64,000 nucleotides of DNA. Source: Achatina immaculata. Taxonomy: Eukaryota > Mollusca > Gastropoda > Stylommatophora > Achatinidae. Positions within the stretch are counted from its first letter, which is position 1; every line of letters starts with the position of its first letter. Shown in pieces: positions 62,901-63,752 of this stretch. The position numbers and the translations under genes are program-made. The stretch is from positions 26,163,314 through 26,227,313 of the forward strand of contig CM019691.1 in NCBI GenBank assembly GCA_009760885.1, given 5' to 3'. Below the pieces are notes generated by a model. That model saw only the letters and a program-made list of their open reading frames with translations, ran no database searches and had not been told where the DNA came from.

Positions 62901-63665
62901 AGCATTGATCTTCAAGAATCTTGAGAACATATGGCATTCAAAAGTTATAAGCACAAAAACCAAGTTAAGATTATTCAATTCAAATATAATATTAACCCTC
63001 ATTTATGTATGCAAAAGCTGGAAAACAACTAAAGAAATAGACAAGAAATTAGACTCTTTTGAAAAACAAATGCCTAAGCAAAATACTCGGCATCAAATGG
63101 TGAGACAGATGACTGAACAACAACCAGTTTCCTGGGTGATCAGGAAAAGGAGATGGACATATATTGGTCACATGATGAGAAGAAACAATCAGAGAATCCT
63201 AAGACAAGCTATCCAGTGGAACACAACAGGCTGAAGAAAAAGAGGCAGACCGCATGAAACTCTAAAGAGGATATTGTTAAGAGAGGCCAAATTAATAGGC
63301 ATAAAATCCCATGATAAAGTTGAAAAGCTCGCTGAAGATGAATTACCTTGCGAGCCCTATGTGACATTTAATGGCACAGGAGGGATATAAGATATATAAG
63401 ATCAGTTTACAGATAAAATTCTGTAGTGGATTATTGTTTTATCTTGAATACCATAGTTAGTAAGAAAGGGCCATCATCTTTGCACTCTTGACATGCACAC
63501 AGCACTCTGATCTCTTCTTCATTATCTCCATCAACATACATTGATTGATAATAATGTGTTGATACCATAATTGTAGTAAAATTATTGACTTACAGGAAGA
63601 GGAAGGAGAAACTGAAGATGCAGAAGACAATACATTAGATCAAGTTTCCGTCAGTGGGAGCTTAG
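1444..63665 (+). CDS. CFAP43: CFAP43 (WDR96) orthologue, partial, 22 exons
   Basis: Split gene for cilia- and flagella-associated protein 43. In known animals this protein pairs with CFAP44 in the axoneme of motile cilia and sperm tails, at the tether linking the inner-arm dynein f motor to the doublet. The joined exons give about 919 residues: WD40 blades in exons 1-14, then a charged helical part. Diagnostic matches to vertebrate CFAP43, as I remember it, are [15 protein letters not shown] (exon 9), [10 protein letters not shown] (exon 3), NWRQIC (exon 2) and a stretch in exons 19-20 with [14 protein letters not shown] then AFNSHFEV. Splice phases agree at all junctions except exon 4 to 5 (phase 1 to phase 0), where a small exon of 3n+2 bases is unplaced. 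Human CFAP43 is about 1,665 residues, so the start and the C-terminal coiled coils lie outside. The exons carry no stops and keep frame, so the gene looks functional. CFAP44 is a relative, but the motifs above fit CFAP43 better. Confidence 0.9.
2039..2206 (+). CDS. CFAP43: CFAP43 exon 2 (WD40 region)
   Basis: 168 bp, acceptor aaacag, donor GTAAGT. The first base completes the Trp codon from exon 1. It contains [13 protein letters not shown] and ends a blade with ITLWNVE. The NWRQ(I/L)C motif is conserved in CFAP43. Confidence 0.92.
2207..3150. other. Intron 2, nothing recognised
   Basis: AT-rich intronic DNA of about 940 bp. Short frames are open on both strands, but none shows a domain or codon pattern I recognise. 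I see no repeat with clear ends. Confidence 0.6.
3151..3424 (+). CDS. CFAP43: CFAP43 exon 3 (WD40 region, longest exon)
   Basis: 274 bp, acceptor ttttag, donor GTAAGA, exit phase 0. It holds a polar loop (about residues 10-35, rich in Ser, Asn and Ala), the family motif [10 protein letters not shown] and a blade end [18 protein letters not shown]. The polar insert is probably a surface loop of the propeller. Confidence 0.93.
4155..4376. repeat. 44-bp minisatellite, left arm
   Basis: Diverged tandem copies with exact 44-bp spacing of the 'cag|ttt' joint at 4201, 4245, 4289 and 4333. The unit reads roughly TTTATACTATTTATAT then TACTGTACACAAGAAA and TCTCTCAGTCAG. The same unit resumes at 10407 and 12826, so the array was once one block now split by mobile elements. 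Confidence 0.8.
4400..5028 (+). mobile_element. LINE-B, endonuclease part (5'-truncated)
   Basis: Endonuclease part of a LINE-B copy that resumes at 7836 after LINE-C. Recognisable pieces are [45 protein letters not shown] and the end [11 protein letters not shown]; several stops and frameshifts break it. The same protein region is seen antisense at about 48000-48600. Its upstream end runs into the T-rich edge of the 44-bp minisatellite. Confidence 0.8.
5029..7826 (+). mobile_element. LINE-C, 5'-truncated, inserted in LINE-B, split by repeat R1
   Basis: RTE/BovB-like LINE fragment inserted into LINE-B: the 9-bp duplication ACCAGAACA lies at 5020-5028 and 7827-7835. It carries most of the reverse transcriptase: [63 protein letters not shown], then LRYTDNIVL where active relatives have YADD, so the second Asp of the catalytic pair reads Asn. 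The C-terminal part ([38 protein letters not shown]) stops at 6645 and resumes at 7624 with [12 protein letters not shown]. Its tail is GATT repeats. Stops near 5340, 5630 and 6120 make it dead. Confidence 0.9.
6646..7611 (+). mobile_element. Repeat R, copy R1 (modular non-autonomous retroposon)
   Basis: A 966-bp insertion in LINE-C, flanked by the duplication GTAGGAYATTTT (6634-6645 and 7612-7623, 11 of 12 equal). The head starts ACACTGCTGG at 6652; then come two 107-bp modules (hairpin cores near 6810 and 6917), three 88-bp modules starting at 7120, 7208 and 7296, a body of about 225 bp rich in GGACCAC-type words, and a (GAA)n tail. No frame codes for a recognisable protein. Duplicated target and simple tail point to target-primed retrotransposition using another element's enzymes. 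I do not recognise the family. Confidence 0.88.
8263..8662 (-). mobile_element. 3' end of a CR1-type LINE, antisense
   Basis: Foreign block inside LINE-B, which reads across it (…GACAGAG then GAGGAAATTCTAGAA at 8663). On the minus strand it ends in a polyadenylation signal AATAAA followed by GATT and (ATTC)n at 8263-8303, the usual ending of CR1/L2-like LINEs. No coding sequence is visible, so the family assignment rests on the tail alone. Confidence 0.6.
9109..9285. repeat. Large palindrome (85-bp arms, 7-bp loop)
   Basis: The left arm 9109-9193 and right arm 9201-9285 are reverse complements with very few differences, separated by TATATTT. Both arms are LINE-B sequence around CAGAGAATTTAATGTG; the right arm is an inverted copy spliced into the element, and LINE-B sense sequence (ttttatagactattc) resumes straight after it. 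Confidence 0.92.
9829..10400 (+). mobile_element. LINE-D, 3' fragment
   Basis: C-terminal reverse transcriptase remains of another [23 protein letters not shown], then [20 protein letters not shown] and a broken 'GRPRQRW'-like block, ending SLIGSES and a tail of AAAAAGAAGAAG. It is 5'-truncated and frameshifted. The 44-bp minisatellite resumes directly after the tail. Confidence 0.75.
10407..10805. repeat. 44-bp minisatellite, middle part
   Basis: Same unit as at 4155-4376: repeated TTTATACTATTTAT and TACACAAGAAATCTC words, diverged and with some shortened copies. Frames here stay open only because the unit lacks stops in one frame; I do not call a gene. Confidence 0.78.
11066..12410 (-). 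mobile_element. Tc1-like DNA transposon, decayed
   Basis: Antisense transposase remains. The N-terminal paired-type helix-turn-helix is at 12008-12301 ([40 protein letters not shown]). The catalytic part is frameshifted: a middle piece at 11704-11928 and an end piece at 11319-11519 with [18 protein letters not shown] then EHLWE, the last part of a DDE domain. Imperfect terminal repeats of the type GTGTTGC(G)TTTT lie near 11080 and 12386. It is inactive. The exact ends are uncertain because the left one runs into an A-tract. Confidence 0.82.
12765..12890. repeat. AT microsatellite and last units of the 44-bp minisatellite
   Basis: TATAT-rich simple repeat at about 12765-12815, followed from 12826 by two diverged minisatellite units (TTTATACTATTTACAC, GTACACAAGAATGCTC). 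Confidence 0.7.
13314..13425 (+). CDS. CFAP43: CFAP43 exon 4 (WD40 region)
   Basis: 112 bp, acceptor tttcag, donor GTAAAT, exit phase 1. It continues directly from exon 3 (…[14 protein letters not shown]), matching a strand after the GCEDG loop. The preceding intron is about 9.9 kb and filled by nested retroelements. Confidence 0.85.
13828..14092. repeat. 91-bp tandem repeat, three copies
   Basis: Copies start at 13828, 13919 and 14010 with GACCAGATCCTGCATA and contain CTTCACATCCTTGAACTG and CAGCRCTGGTGGTC. The minus strand is open over the array, but 91 is not a multiple of three, so the copies code differently; I take this as chance. Confidence 0.88.
14110..15552. other. Intron 4 stretch, nothing recognised
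   Basis: About 1.4 kb of AT-rich DNA without a recognisable gene or element. An exon-like piece at 14549 with a good acceptor (ctctcag) was considered as the missing small exon but does not fit the phase. Confidence 0.5.
15618..16300 (+). repeat. 314-bp tandem repeat with TATA-like box (two copies plus a deleted third)
   Basis: Landmarks recur 314 bp apart: TATAAATGGCTAGCCAGC at 15740 and 16054, CTGCAGTATGTAATG at 15847 and 16161, GTTAGAGCAGAGAGA at 15898 and 16212. A third copy with most of the unit deleted puts that last word again at 16279. It lies directly upstream of repeat R copies. The TATA-like word and the tandem layout resemble promoter monomers of some retroelements, but no transcript evidence is visible. 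Confidence 0.75.
16414..17505 (+). mobile_element. Repeat R, copies R2a (fragment) and R2b
   Basis: R2a (16414-16662) is a head plus the start of a first 107-bp module. It stops at a joint with R2b (16663-17505), which begins ACACTGCTGGCGAG. R2b has two 107-bp modules (hairpins near 16844 and 16951), two 88-bp modules (17159 and 17246), the 3' body (shortened near 17440) and a GAA-rich tail. Compared with R1 it lacks one 88-bp module. I found no clear target duplication around the pair. Confidence 0.83.
17879..18321 (+). mobile_element. LINE-B, 3' fragment with perfect target duplication
   Basis: 443-bp 5'-truncated insertion with the 13-bp duplication ACTGTTAACAGAT at 17866-17878 and 18322-18334. 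It codes for the C-terminus: [39 protein letters not shown] and [13 protein letters not shown], then a stop. The tail is AATGAATGAATG. An extra block of about 90 bp lies between two copies of TGTTTGGGAGGCAAAGT (about 18187 and 18271). Confidence 0.9.
18470..19045 (-). mobile_element. LINE-G, RNase H end, antisense
   Basis: 3' end of a LINE with RNase H domain. On the minus strand it reads [37 protein letters not shown], then [20 protein letters not shown] and [17 protein letters not shown], ending near a short AGAAGAAGAAG run. The His-Ser-Gly and 'AD.L.KAGS' words mark the end of RNase H in I/Jockey-type elements. It is frameshifted and related to, but distinct from, LINE-F. Confidence 0.75.
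19227..19358 (+). CDS. CFAP43: CFAP43 exon 5 (WD40 region)
   Basis: 132 bp (44 codons), acceptor ccaaag, donor GTTAGT, phase 0 at both ends. It codes for NGVIRLIEV … [14 protein letters not shown], a WD40 blade. Exon 4 ends in phase 1, so a small exon of 3n+2 bases (a few residues before NGVIRL) should lie between 13426 and 19226; I could not place it. The frame is also open upstream to 19146, but the polypyrimidine tract just before 19227 favours this acceptor. Confidence 0.85.
19359..20105. other. Intron 5 stretch: CT microsatellite, otherwise nothing recognised
   Basis: A (CT)n/(TA)n run at about 19406-19436 and a (GTT)n run near 19910. No gene or bounded element seen. Confidence 0.5.
20117..20927 (+). 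mobile_element. LINE-A, 3' part of reverse transcriptase, (GA)n tail
   Basis: 811-bp 5'-truncated insertion with the 11-bp duplication AGTCAAGAGAT at 20106-20116 and 20928-20938. One frame stays open for 243 residues (20143-20871): [54 protein letters not shown] and the end [10 protein letters not shown] … [10 protein letters not shown]. These are the thumb and C-terminal zone after the YADD motif, which is cut off. The tail is about 24 GA units. The open frame and clean duplication suggest a rather young insertion. Confidence 0.92.
20953..21531 (+). mobile_element. LINE-F, RNase H end, (GAA)n tail
   Basis: 579-bp 5'-truncated insertion with the 13-bp duplication GCAAAGAAAAGTT at 20940-20952 and 21532-21544. 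It codes for the end of RNase H ([26 protein letters not shown]), then [29 protein letters not shown] and [13 protein letters not shown]; one stop (TGA at 21274) interrupts. The 3' end reads CAATGCGAATGAAGAAGAAG, with the last words shared by repeat R. RNase H removes RNA from the hybrid; its presence puts the element near Jockey/I/CR1-type LINEs. Confidence 0.9.
21707..24745 (-). mobile_element. LINE-C, nearly full length, antisense
   Basis: About 3 kb, minus strand. The 5' leader is at 24290-24745 (with AAGGCAACGGGAAACCACTG, like other RTE/BovB leaders). The endonuclease is at 23450-24270: [41 protein letters not shown] and NSDHDPLC. The reverse transcriptase is at 22146-23327: [53 protein letters not shown] and [10 protein letters not shown] with an intact YADD. 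The C-terminus is at 21720-22118: [20 protein letters not shown] and [10 protein letters not shown]. The tail is GAT repeats. Frameshifts near 22140, 22640 and 23400-23450 inactivate it. A possible target duplication is AAAGTGTRTARTAA at the two ends. Confidence 0.92.
24830..25790 (-). mobile_element. Tigger/pogo-like DNA transposon, decayed
   Basis: Antisense transposase pieces of the DDE_1 type: [16 protein letters not shown] (first catalytic Asp, 25305-25706), and [16 protein letters not shown] with LQPCNQGII (25060-25263), where the usual QPLDQG has lost the third acidic residue (Asn). The frame breaks near 25265. The left end reads CAGTCAAAACTGCTTAATAT at 24832, a Tigger-like terminal repeat; I see no matching right end or N-terminal DNA-binding domain, so the element is truncated. 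Confidence 0.82.
26176..26292 (+). CDS. CFAP43: CFAP43 exon 6 (WD40 region)
   Basis: 117 bp (39 codons), acceptor tgtag, donor GTAATT, phase 0 at both ends. It codes for [10 protein letters not shown] … [19 protein letters not shown], a full WD40 strand set with the His-Gly turn. Confidence 0.87.
26395..26600. repeat. Degenerate minisatellite (about 55-60 bp unit)
   Basis: Repeated words of the type AATAATGACAG(G/A)AAG and CTGTTGT at irregular spacing of about 50-60 bp (26415, 26478, 26531, 26567). It lies just after exon 6. Confidence 0.5.
27026..27106 (+). CDS. CFAP43: CFAP43 exon 7 (WD40 region)
   Basis: 81 bp (27 codons), acceptor cacaaag, donor GTGAGT, phase 0 at both ends. It codes for [16 protein letters not shown] and the next strand, continuing exon 6 in a canonical 'G.(V)QVW' blade end. 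Confidence 0.88.
27107..30602. other. Intron 7, mostly unrecognised
   Basis: 3.5 kb with no bounded gene. At 27550 TTAACTCTTTGTATACTGGGG resembles the left end of the piggyBac-type element at 53405, but I found no partner end. At 29514-29540 stands an exact 27-bp copy of 26932-26958. About 28200-28520 is richer in CG than its surroundings. Confidence 0.45.
30603..30751 (+). CDS. CFAP43: CFAP43 exon 8 (WD40 region)
   Basis: 149 bp, acceptor aaacag, donor GTAAGT, exit phase 2. It contains [17 protein letters not shown] and [11 protein letters not shown], a WD40 blade. The 3' splice site follows a long T-rich tract. Confidence 0.9.
30847..31103 (-). mobile_element. LINE-A, twin-primed insertion (inverted 5' piece)
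   Basis: 257-bp insertion framed by a perfect 11-bp duplication ATTTGATAAAT (30836-30846 and 31104-31114). The left 141 bp are the LINE-A 3' end, antisense, with its (CT)n tail complement at 30847-30860. The right 116 bp (from about 30988) are the LINE-A 5' leader in the opposite direction (compare 970-1090). Confidence 0.92.
31374..32672 (-). mobile_element. Mariner DNA transposon (DD34D), 1,299 bp, inactive
   Basis: Terminal repeats of 32 bp starting CAAGGTCCRACAATTAAG match at 30 positions (31374-31405 and 32641-32672). The antisense transposase is broken. The C-terminal part has HDNAPAHRA and, 34 residues after that Asp, [10 protein letters not shown]: the second and third catalytic Asp of a mariner. 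The middle part (31816-32208) reads [13 protein letters not shown] where active relatives have DETW, so the first catalytic Asp has become Asn. Frameshifts separate the parts. It would have inserted at a TA; the flanks are TA/TG simple repeats, so the duplication cannot be read cleanly. Confidence 0.94.
32673..32716. repeat. (TG)n(TA)n microsatellite
   Basis: About 22 dinucleotides directly beside the right end of the mariner element. Complementary TA repeats stand at its left end (31361-31373). Confidence 0.9.
32717..33272. other. Intron 8 stretch, nothing recognised
   Basis: About 550 bp, AT-rich. The word TTCTGTGCCATC occurs at 32890 and 32949, a short local duplication; nothing else stands out. 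Confidence 0.45.
33273..33352 (+). mobile_element. LINE-E, extreme 3' end
   Basis: 80 bp matching the last coding words and tail of LINE-E: AAAAATTGGTGAACTACC, GCCCTATGTGACGTTTAA and GGATATAAGACATAAGATAAG. It ends in ATAAG-type repeats as other LINE-E copies do. Confidence 0.85.
33657..33763 (+). CDS. CFAP43: CFAP43 exon 9 (diagnostic motif)
   Basis: 107 bp, acceptor tttcag, donor GTAAGA, entry phase 2, exit phase 1. It contains [17 protein letters not shown], the most diagnostic CFAP43 stretch in the window. Confidence 0.95.
33931..34115. mobile_element. hAT-type MITE, 185 bp
   Basis: It begins CAGTGGTTCTAAAATTGG and ends TTTGGGAACCACTG, inverted ends of the hAT type. The flanking 8-mers GATATGAG and GACTAGAG agree at 6 of 8 positions, the expected duplication length. 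It has no coding capacity. Confidence 0.8.
34181..35168 (-). mobile_element. LINE-B, 5'-truncated, long open frame with YADD, antisense
   Basis: 988-bp insertion with a perfect 12-bp duplication AGTTTCATTTAT (34169-34180 and 35169-35180). An uninterrupted 277-codon frame (35078 down to 34245) covers the palm and C-terminus of the reverse transcriptase: [36 protein letters not shown] with the catalytic Asp pair, [35 protein letters not shown] and [20 protein letters not shown]. The tail is (AATG)n. It is the best preserved LINE-B coding stretch here, although cut at its 5' side. Confidence 0.94.
35505..35800 (-). mobile_element. Probable 3' end of a LINE with (ATG)n tail, antisense
   Basis: The left edge is a (CAT)n-rich run (35522-35577), which on the minus strand would be an ATG tail; behind it the minus strand reads words like [19 protein letters not shown] typical of LINE C-termini. 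No duplication found. It could be only a microsatellite. Confidence 0.4.
35971..36920 (+). mobile_element. Repeat R, copy R3 (long)
   Basis: 950-bp copy between the duplication ATCARTATSAAAT (35958-35970 and 36921-36933). It starts ACACTGCTGGCGAG, has two 107-bp modules (hairpins near 36156 and 36263), three 88-bp-type modules (36455, about 36542 and 36631), the 3' body and a GAAGAAGAAGAAG tail. It carries the same module order as R1. Confidence 0.92.
36935..37440. other. Intron 9 stretch, nothing recognised
   Basis: About 500 bp of AT-rich DNA up to the exon 10 acceptor. No gene or repeat recognised. Confidence 0.5.
37441..37581 (+). CDS. CFAP43: CFAP43 exon 10
   Basis: 141 bp, acceptor tacag, donor GTCAGT, entry and exit phase 1. 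It codes for [20 protein letters not shown] … [14 protein letters not shown]. Three Asn in a row (SSNNNQQ) mark a probable surface loop. Confidence 0.85.
37842..38176 (-). mobile_element. LINE-B, 3' fragment, antisense
   Basis: 335-bp copy of the LINE-B end, antisense, with the tail complement TTCATTCATTTGCATG at its left. The minus strand reads [17 protein letters not shown] and [11 protein letters not shown]; the far C-terminus is frameshifted. It breaks off after ATATTTGAAGAA. Confidence 0.9.
38177..39081 (-). other. Intron 10 stretch with a possible LINE remnant
   Basis: Mostly unrecognised. Around 38740-38930 the minus strand has a short [16 protein letters not shown] stretch followed by charged residues, reminiscent of a LINE C-terminus. 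A T-tract lies near 39008. Confidence 0.3.
39082..39189 (+). CDS. CFAP43: CFAP43 exon 11 (short, weak donor)
   Basis: 108 bp, acceptor acacag, donor GTATTA, phases 1 and 1. It codes for a basic helix, [20 protein letters not shown], and ends RKTGRRIV. I chose this donor, not the GTAGGT four bases upstream, because only it keeps the frame into exon 12. Confidence 0.75.
39484..39674 (+). CDS. CFAP43: CFAP43 exon 12
   Basis: 191 bp, acceptor ttccag, donor GTAAGT, exit phase 0. It codes for [16 protein letters not shown] … [20 protein letters not shown] and ends with a basic run PDQEKKLRK. It is a second-propeller blade. Confidence 0.9.
39840..39914. repeat. 25-bp tandem repeat, three copies
   Basis: Units at 39840, 39865 and 39890 of the type TAACATTCTTCAGCTTGAAG plus GATAG; the third copy has three changes. 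Just upstream (39730-39835) a looser repeat of about 45 bp with 'ataaagNgttaacac' words can be seen. Confidence 0.9.
40676..40735 (+). mobile_element. SINE 3' end fragment
   Basis: About 60 bp matching the ends of the SINEs at 49550 and 55890: CACTAACACCATATCCCT and AAGGCATGACAGGGTTACC then TTTAC. There is no tRNA-like head, so it is a 5'-truncated copy. Confidence 0.8.
41001..41141 (+). CDS. CFAP43: CFAP43 exon 13 (WD40 region)
   Basis: 141 bp (47 codons), acceptor cttcag, donor GTTTGT, phase 0 at both ends. It contains [20 protein letters not shown] and ends [12 protein letters not shown], a classic WD40 GH-to-strand pattern. Confidence 0.88.
41142..41858. other. Intron 13, nothing recognised
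   Basis: About 700 bp with a GGTGGTGGTGAGG-type purine run near 41370. No gene or bounded repeat seen. Confidence 0.5.
41859..41986 (+). CDS. CFAP43: CFAP43 exon 14 (last clear WD40 blade)
   Basis: 128 bp, acceptor caacag, donor GTAAGT, exit phase 2. It codes for [20 protein letters not shown] and [13 protein letters not shown], a near-textbook WD40 repeat. Confidence 0.93.
42425..43015 (+). mobile_element. LINE-H, 3' part of reverse transcriptase
   Basis: It codes for [39 protein letters not shown] and [18 protein letters not shown], then broken C-terminal words, ending near CATGATGATGACAGG (an ATG-type tail). The frame is lost after 42700. Related to the other endonuclease-type LINEs, but a separate family by sequence. 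Confidence 0.78.
43109..43437 (+). mobile_element. LINE-E, 3' fragment
   Basis: It codes for [39 protein letters not shown] and the end [18 protein letters not shown]. It is flanked by ATATCTAAATG (43098-43108) and ATATCTAAAATG (from 43438), the probable target duplication with a one-base difference. Confidence 0.88.
43639..43801 (+). CDS. CFAP43: CFAP43 exon 15 (start of the helical part)
   Basis: 163 bp, acceptor cacag, donor GTAGTC, exit phase 0. It leaves the propeller (HLKGKIG) and codes for [20 protein letters not shown], rich in charged residues as expected at the start of a coiled-coil region. Confidence 0.88.
43905..44385 (+). mobile_element. LINE-F, RNase H end, second copy
   Basis: 5'-truncated copy close in sequence to 20953-21531: [32 protein letters not shown] and the end GTGC-free tail …GACAATGCGTAAGAAGAAG. 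It lacks about 20 bp in the RNase H part (near 43953) and has frameshifts. Flanks GTCAAGAAAGAT and GTCAGGGAAGAT are a probable target duplication. Confidence 0.85.
44463..44600. mobile_element. Possible hAT-type end, unpaired
   Basis: CAGTGGTTCCCAACTGGTGG at 44465 looks like the left inverted repeat of a hAT element (compare 33931 and 55320). No partner end is seen before exon 16, so only a fragment is claimed. Confidence 0.4.
44690..44965 (-). mobile_element. LINE reverse transcriptase fragment, antisense
   Basis: The minus strand reads [40 protein letters not shown] and [13 protein letters not shown], the thumb/C-terminal zone of an RTE-like reverse transcriptase resembling LINE-C. There is no tail, so both ends are cut. 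Confidence 0.75.
45253..45363 (+). CDS. CFAP43: CFAP43 exon 16
   Basis: 111 bp (37 codons), acceptor atag, donor GTAGGA, phase 0 at both ends. It codes for [17 protein letters not shown], then a proline-rich hinge SPPPSPS, then WLEQREID. Confidence 0.85.
45752..49270 (-). mobile_element. LINE-B, nearly full length, antisense, degenerate
   Basis: About 3.5 kb, minus strand. Leader at about 48800-49270; start of the endonuclease near 48760 ([38 protein letters not shown]), its rest at 48000-48600 ([47 protein letters not shown]), a badly broken linker and fingers region (47060-47990), then palm and C-terminus (45914-46840: [45 protein letters not shown]-type words, [20 protein letters not shown]). 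The YADD position reads RCVNITVL, so the catalytic pair is lost. A LINE-A end lies inside at 46848-47015. Dead copy. Confidence 0.88.
46848..47015 (-). mobile_element. LINE-A, 3' end nested in LINE-B
   Basis: 168-bp antisense LINE-A 3' end with (CT)n tail complement, then GAACCTTAAGTGCC and on to GGTCTACCCG. AT-rich flanks share GATAAATAT/TATAAATAT as a probable duplication. Beyond it, at 47037-47055, lies a short block AGGAGGAGATGACACCATT that is LINE-B sequence in the wrong direction. Confidence 0.88.
49550..49795 (+). mobile_element. tRNA-headed SINE, copy 1
   Basis: 246 bp between the 13-bp duplication TTATTCACAWATT (49537-49549 and 49796-49808). The head (GTGTCTGAGTGGTGAAGTGG as box A region, AGGGGTTCGAATTTG as box B) is tRNA-like, so it would be made by RNA polymerase III. 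The body has GTGCTGACAGGTCAAGGAAA and the end GGCATGACAGGATTACTTTA. The acceptor arm is not properly paired, so I call a SINE and not a tRNA gene. Confidence 0.88.
49942..50019 (+). CDS. CFAP43: CFAP43 exon 17 (its 3' end seeds a tandem repeat)
   Basis: 78 bp (26 codons), acceptor tccag, donor GTAGGC, phase 0 at both ends. It codes for [20 protein letters not shown] and RDIRKT. The last 15 bp and the donor are the first part of a 49-bp repeat continuing into the intron, so several copies of the donor follow. Confidence 0.83.
50005..50249. repeat. 49-bp tandem repeat born from the exon 17 splice donor
   Basis: GATATC words stand exactly 49 bp apart at 50005, 50054, 50103, 50152 and 50201, and a further unit begins at 50632. 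The first unit is the last 15 bp of exon 17 plus its donor and intron start. Units alternate between two types (GGAAAAYAGTAGGCTGTT and AGCAAGCAGTAGGTTATC), giving a 98-bp higher-order unit; every unit keeps AGTAGG. Confidence 0.95.
50225..50345. repeat. CTT-rich simple sequence
   Basis: A run of TTCTTC/CTCCTT words of about 115 bp, which on the minus strand would be a GAA-rich tail. It separates the 49-bp array from its last unit at 50632, so 50225-50630 may be an antisense retroelement insertion with a GAA tail; its body shows nothing I recognise. Confidence 0.65.
50680..52300. other. Intron 17 stretch, nothing recognised
   Basis: 1.6 kb of AT-rich DNA with an A-tract near 51490. No gene, clear repeat or element ends seen. 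Confidence 0.5.
52302..52427 (+). CDS. CFAP43: CFAP43 exon 18
   Basis: 126 bp (42 codons), acceptor accag, donor GTTACA (weak), phase 0 at both ends. It codes for [20 protein letters not shown], an acidic helical stretch typical of this part of CFAP43. An in-frame stop just upstream fixes the acceptor near this position. Confidence 0.87.
53040..53130 (+). mobile_element. LINE-F, last ~90 bp
   Basis: GGTTCTGTACATGATCTACA, AAAAACAGTCTAACTTATCC and GAACTGCAGATACAGACAG match the end of LINE-F (compare 21436-21510) with moderate divergence. An older, strongly truncated copy just upstream of exon 19. Confidence 0.78.
53196..53300 (+). CDS. CFAP43: CFAP43 exon 19
   Basis: 105 bp (35 codons), acceptor atag, donor GTTAGT, phase 0 at both ends. 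It codes for [20 protein letters not shown] and MKIKGRALK, a well conserved CFAP43 helix. Confidence 0.93.
53405..54334. mobile_element. piggyBac-type non-autonomous element
   Basis: It begins at a TTAA (53405-53408) with CTCTTTCCCTGCCTGAGG and ends CCCCCGGCACGGGAAGAG followed by TTAA (54331-54334): imperfect inverted ends on the TTAA duplication typical of piggyBac. There is no transposase. The inside is unusual for this window in being CG-containing (for example near 53900-53960). Repeat R copy R4 is inserted in it. Confidence 0.72.
53491..53735 (+). mobile_element. Repeat R, copy R4 (5'-truncated)
   Basis: 245 bp with a perfect 11-bp duplication GTATAGGGGAT (53480-53490 and 53736-53746). 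It starts at TTCCGGTGAGAAAGTCC, the closing hairpin arm of the last 88-bp module, and continues through the 3' body to AAAGAAGAA. Confidence 0.93.
54658..54846. repeat. About 98-bp tandem duplication with GA microsatellite
   Basis: Two diverged copies start AAAATGTACTTTTTCA at 54658 and 54756, each with a GAGAGAG run, TATATAT and ATTGTCAGT near its end. It lies about 100 bp before exon 20. Confidence 0.78.
54956..55072 (+). CDS. CFAP43: CFAP43 exon 20 (contains a strong internal donor sequence)
   Basis: 117 bp (39 codons), acceptor cccag, donor GTATTG, phase 0 at both ends. It codes for [20 protein letters not shown] and on to IEIKEAE. A perfect-looking donor, GAG|GTGAGT, sits inside at 54976/54977, better than the one used at 55073; homology to vertebrate CFAP43 supports the longer form. 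Confidence 0.9.
55320..56269. mobile_element. hAT-type element without transposase, carrying a SINE
   Basis: Ends CAATGGTTCCCAGCCT (55320) and GGCTGGGAACTGCTA (to 56269) are inverted repeats; the flanks CTGTATGC (55312-55319) and CTGTATGG (56270-56277) form the 8-bp duplication with one difference. No coding sequence is recognised. Without the SINE it is about 680 bp. Confidence 0.83.
55890..56149 (+). mobile_element. tRNA-headed SINE, copy 2
   Basis: 260 bp, same family as 49550, between TTTGCACA (55882-55889 and 56150-56157). Head TGTCTGAGTGGCGGTTAG and box B GGGGGTTCAAATCC; body GTGCTGACAGGTCAAGGAAA; end GGGCATGACAGAATTACC and TTTACTTTAC. Confidence 0.9.
56278..57149. other. Intron 20 stretch, little recognised
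   Basis: A block near 56475-56600 (GTGTCTTGATATGGGAGG) echoes the piggyBac-type element near 53464, so a related remnant may be present; no ends found. Confidence 0.4.
57150..57440 (+). mobile_element. tRNA-headed SINE, second family
   Basis: Head GGATGAATGGTTAGGCAC (box A region) and GTACCGGGTTCAAGTCC (box B), a different tRNA head from the SINEs at 49550 and 55890. The body keeps related words (GGCATGATAATGACCACATC) and the end ACTTTACTT. Flanks ATCTCTATGG and ATCTGTATAG may be the duplication. Confidence 0.78.
57450..60385 (+). mobile_element. LINE-E, endonuclease and reverse transcriptase, internally deleted
   Basis: Endonuclease at 57647-58440, open for 224 codons: [52 protein letters not shown], then after a frameshift the end with [10 protein letters not shown] linker and reverse transcriptase follow at 58890-60110: [57 protein letters not shown] and DFTDDITLI (Asp pair kept). 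A deletion near 60183 removes the thumb region and joins to [20 protein letters not shown] and the end [16 protein letters not shown]. Repeat R copy R5 lies in the linker. Frameshifts make it inactive. Confidence 0.9.
58545..58721 (+). mobile_element. Repeat R, copy R5 (3' end only)
   Basis: 177 bp with a perfect 13-bp duplication ATTCCACAACACC (58532-58544 and 58722-58734). Only the last part of the 3' body and the tail GCGAACGAAGAAGAAG are present, an extreme 5' truncation. Confidence 0.94.
60732..60776 (+). CDS. CFAP43: CFAP43 exon 21 (45-bp small exon)
   Basis: 45 bp (15 codons), acceptor atcag, donor GTAAGT, phase 0 at both ends. It codes for [15 protein letters not shown]. It is short, so the call rests on the splice sites and on frame agreement with exons 20 and 22. 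Confidence 0.72.
61251..61376. repeat. 45-bp tandem repeat, about three copies
   Basis: GAGAAAAGGGTCTGGTTTAA starts at 61251 and recurs in changed form at 61296 and 61342, each followed by GGCAGTACAYTTGAGATTAG (the last copy is cut short). Confidence 0.9.
61377..62268. other. Intron 21 stretch, nothing recognised
   Basis: About 900 bp. The part 61640-61930 is richer in GC and open in two frames on the + strand, but without a motif I recognise. Confidence 0.4.
62280..63399 (+). mobile_element. LINE-E, 5'-truncated, reverse transcriptase
   Basis: About 1.1 kb with the duplication GATCAGTTTAC (62269-62279 and 63400-63410, first copy overlapping the element edge). It codes for [49 protein letters not shown] with the catalytic pair, [18 protein letters not shown], then [20 protein letters not shown] and [14 protein letters not shown] few stops (62479, 62606, 62725, 63232) break it. 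The tail is ATAAGATATATAAG. Confidence 0.92.
63596..63665 (+). CDS. CFAP43: CFAP43 exon 22 (last in window)
   Basis: 70 bp, acceptor tacag, donor GTATTT, exit phase 1. It codes for an acidic stretch [16 protein letters not shown] followed by VSVSGSL. The gene continues beyond the window. Confidence 0.8.
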
Positions 63666-63717
63666 GTATTTCATTTTATGTATCTCAAAAGTGATAAAGT
63701 GATTTTCAAAGTTTATG

Positions 63718-63719
63718 TG

Positions 63720-63752
<33 letters not shown>

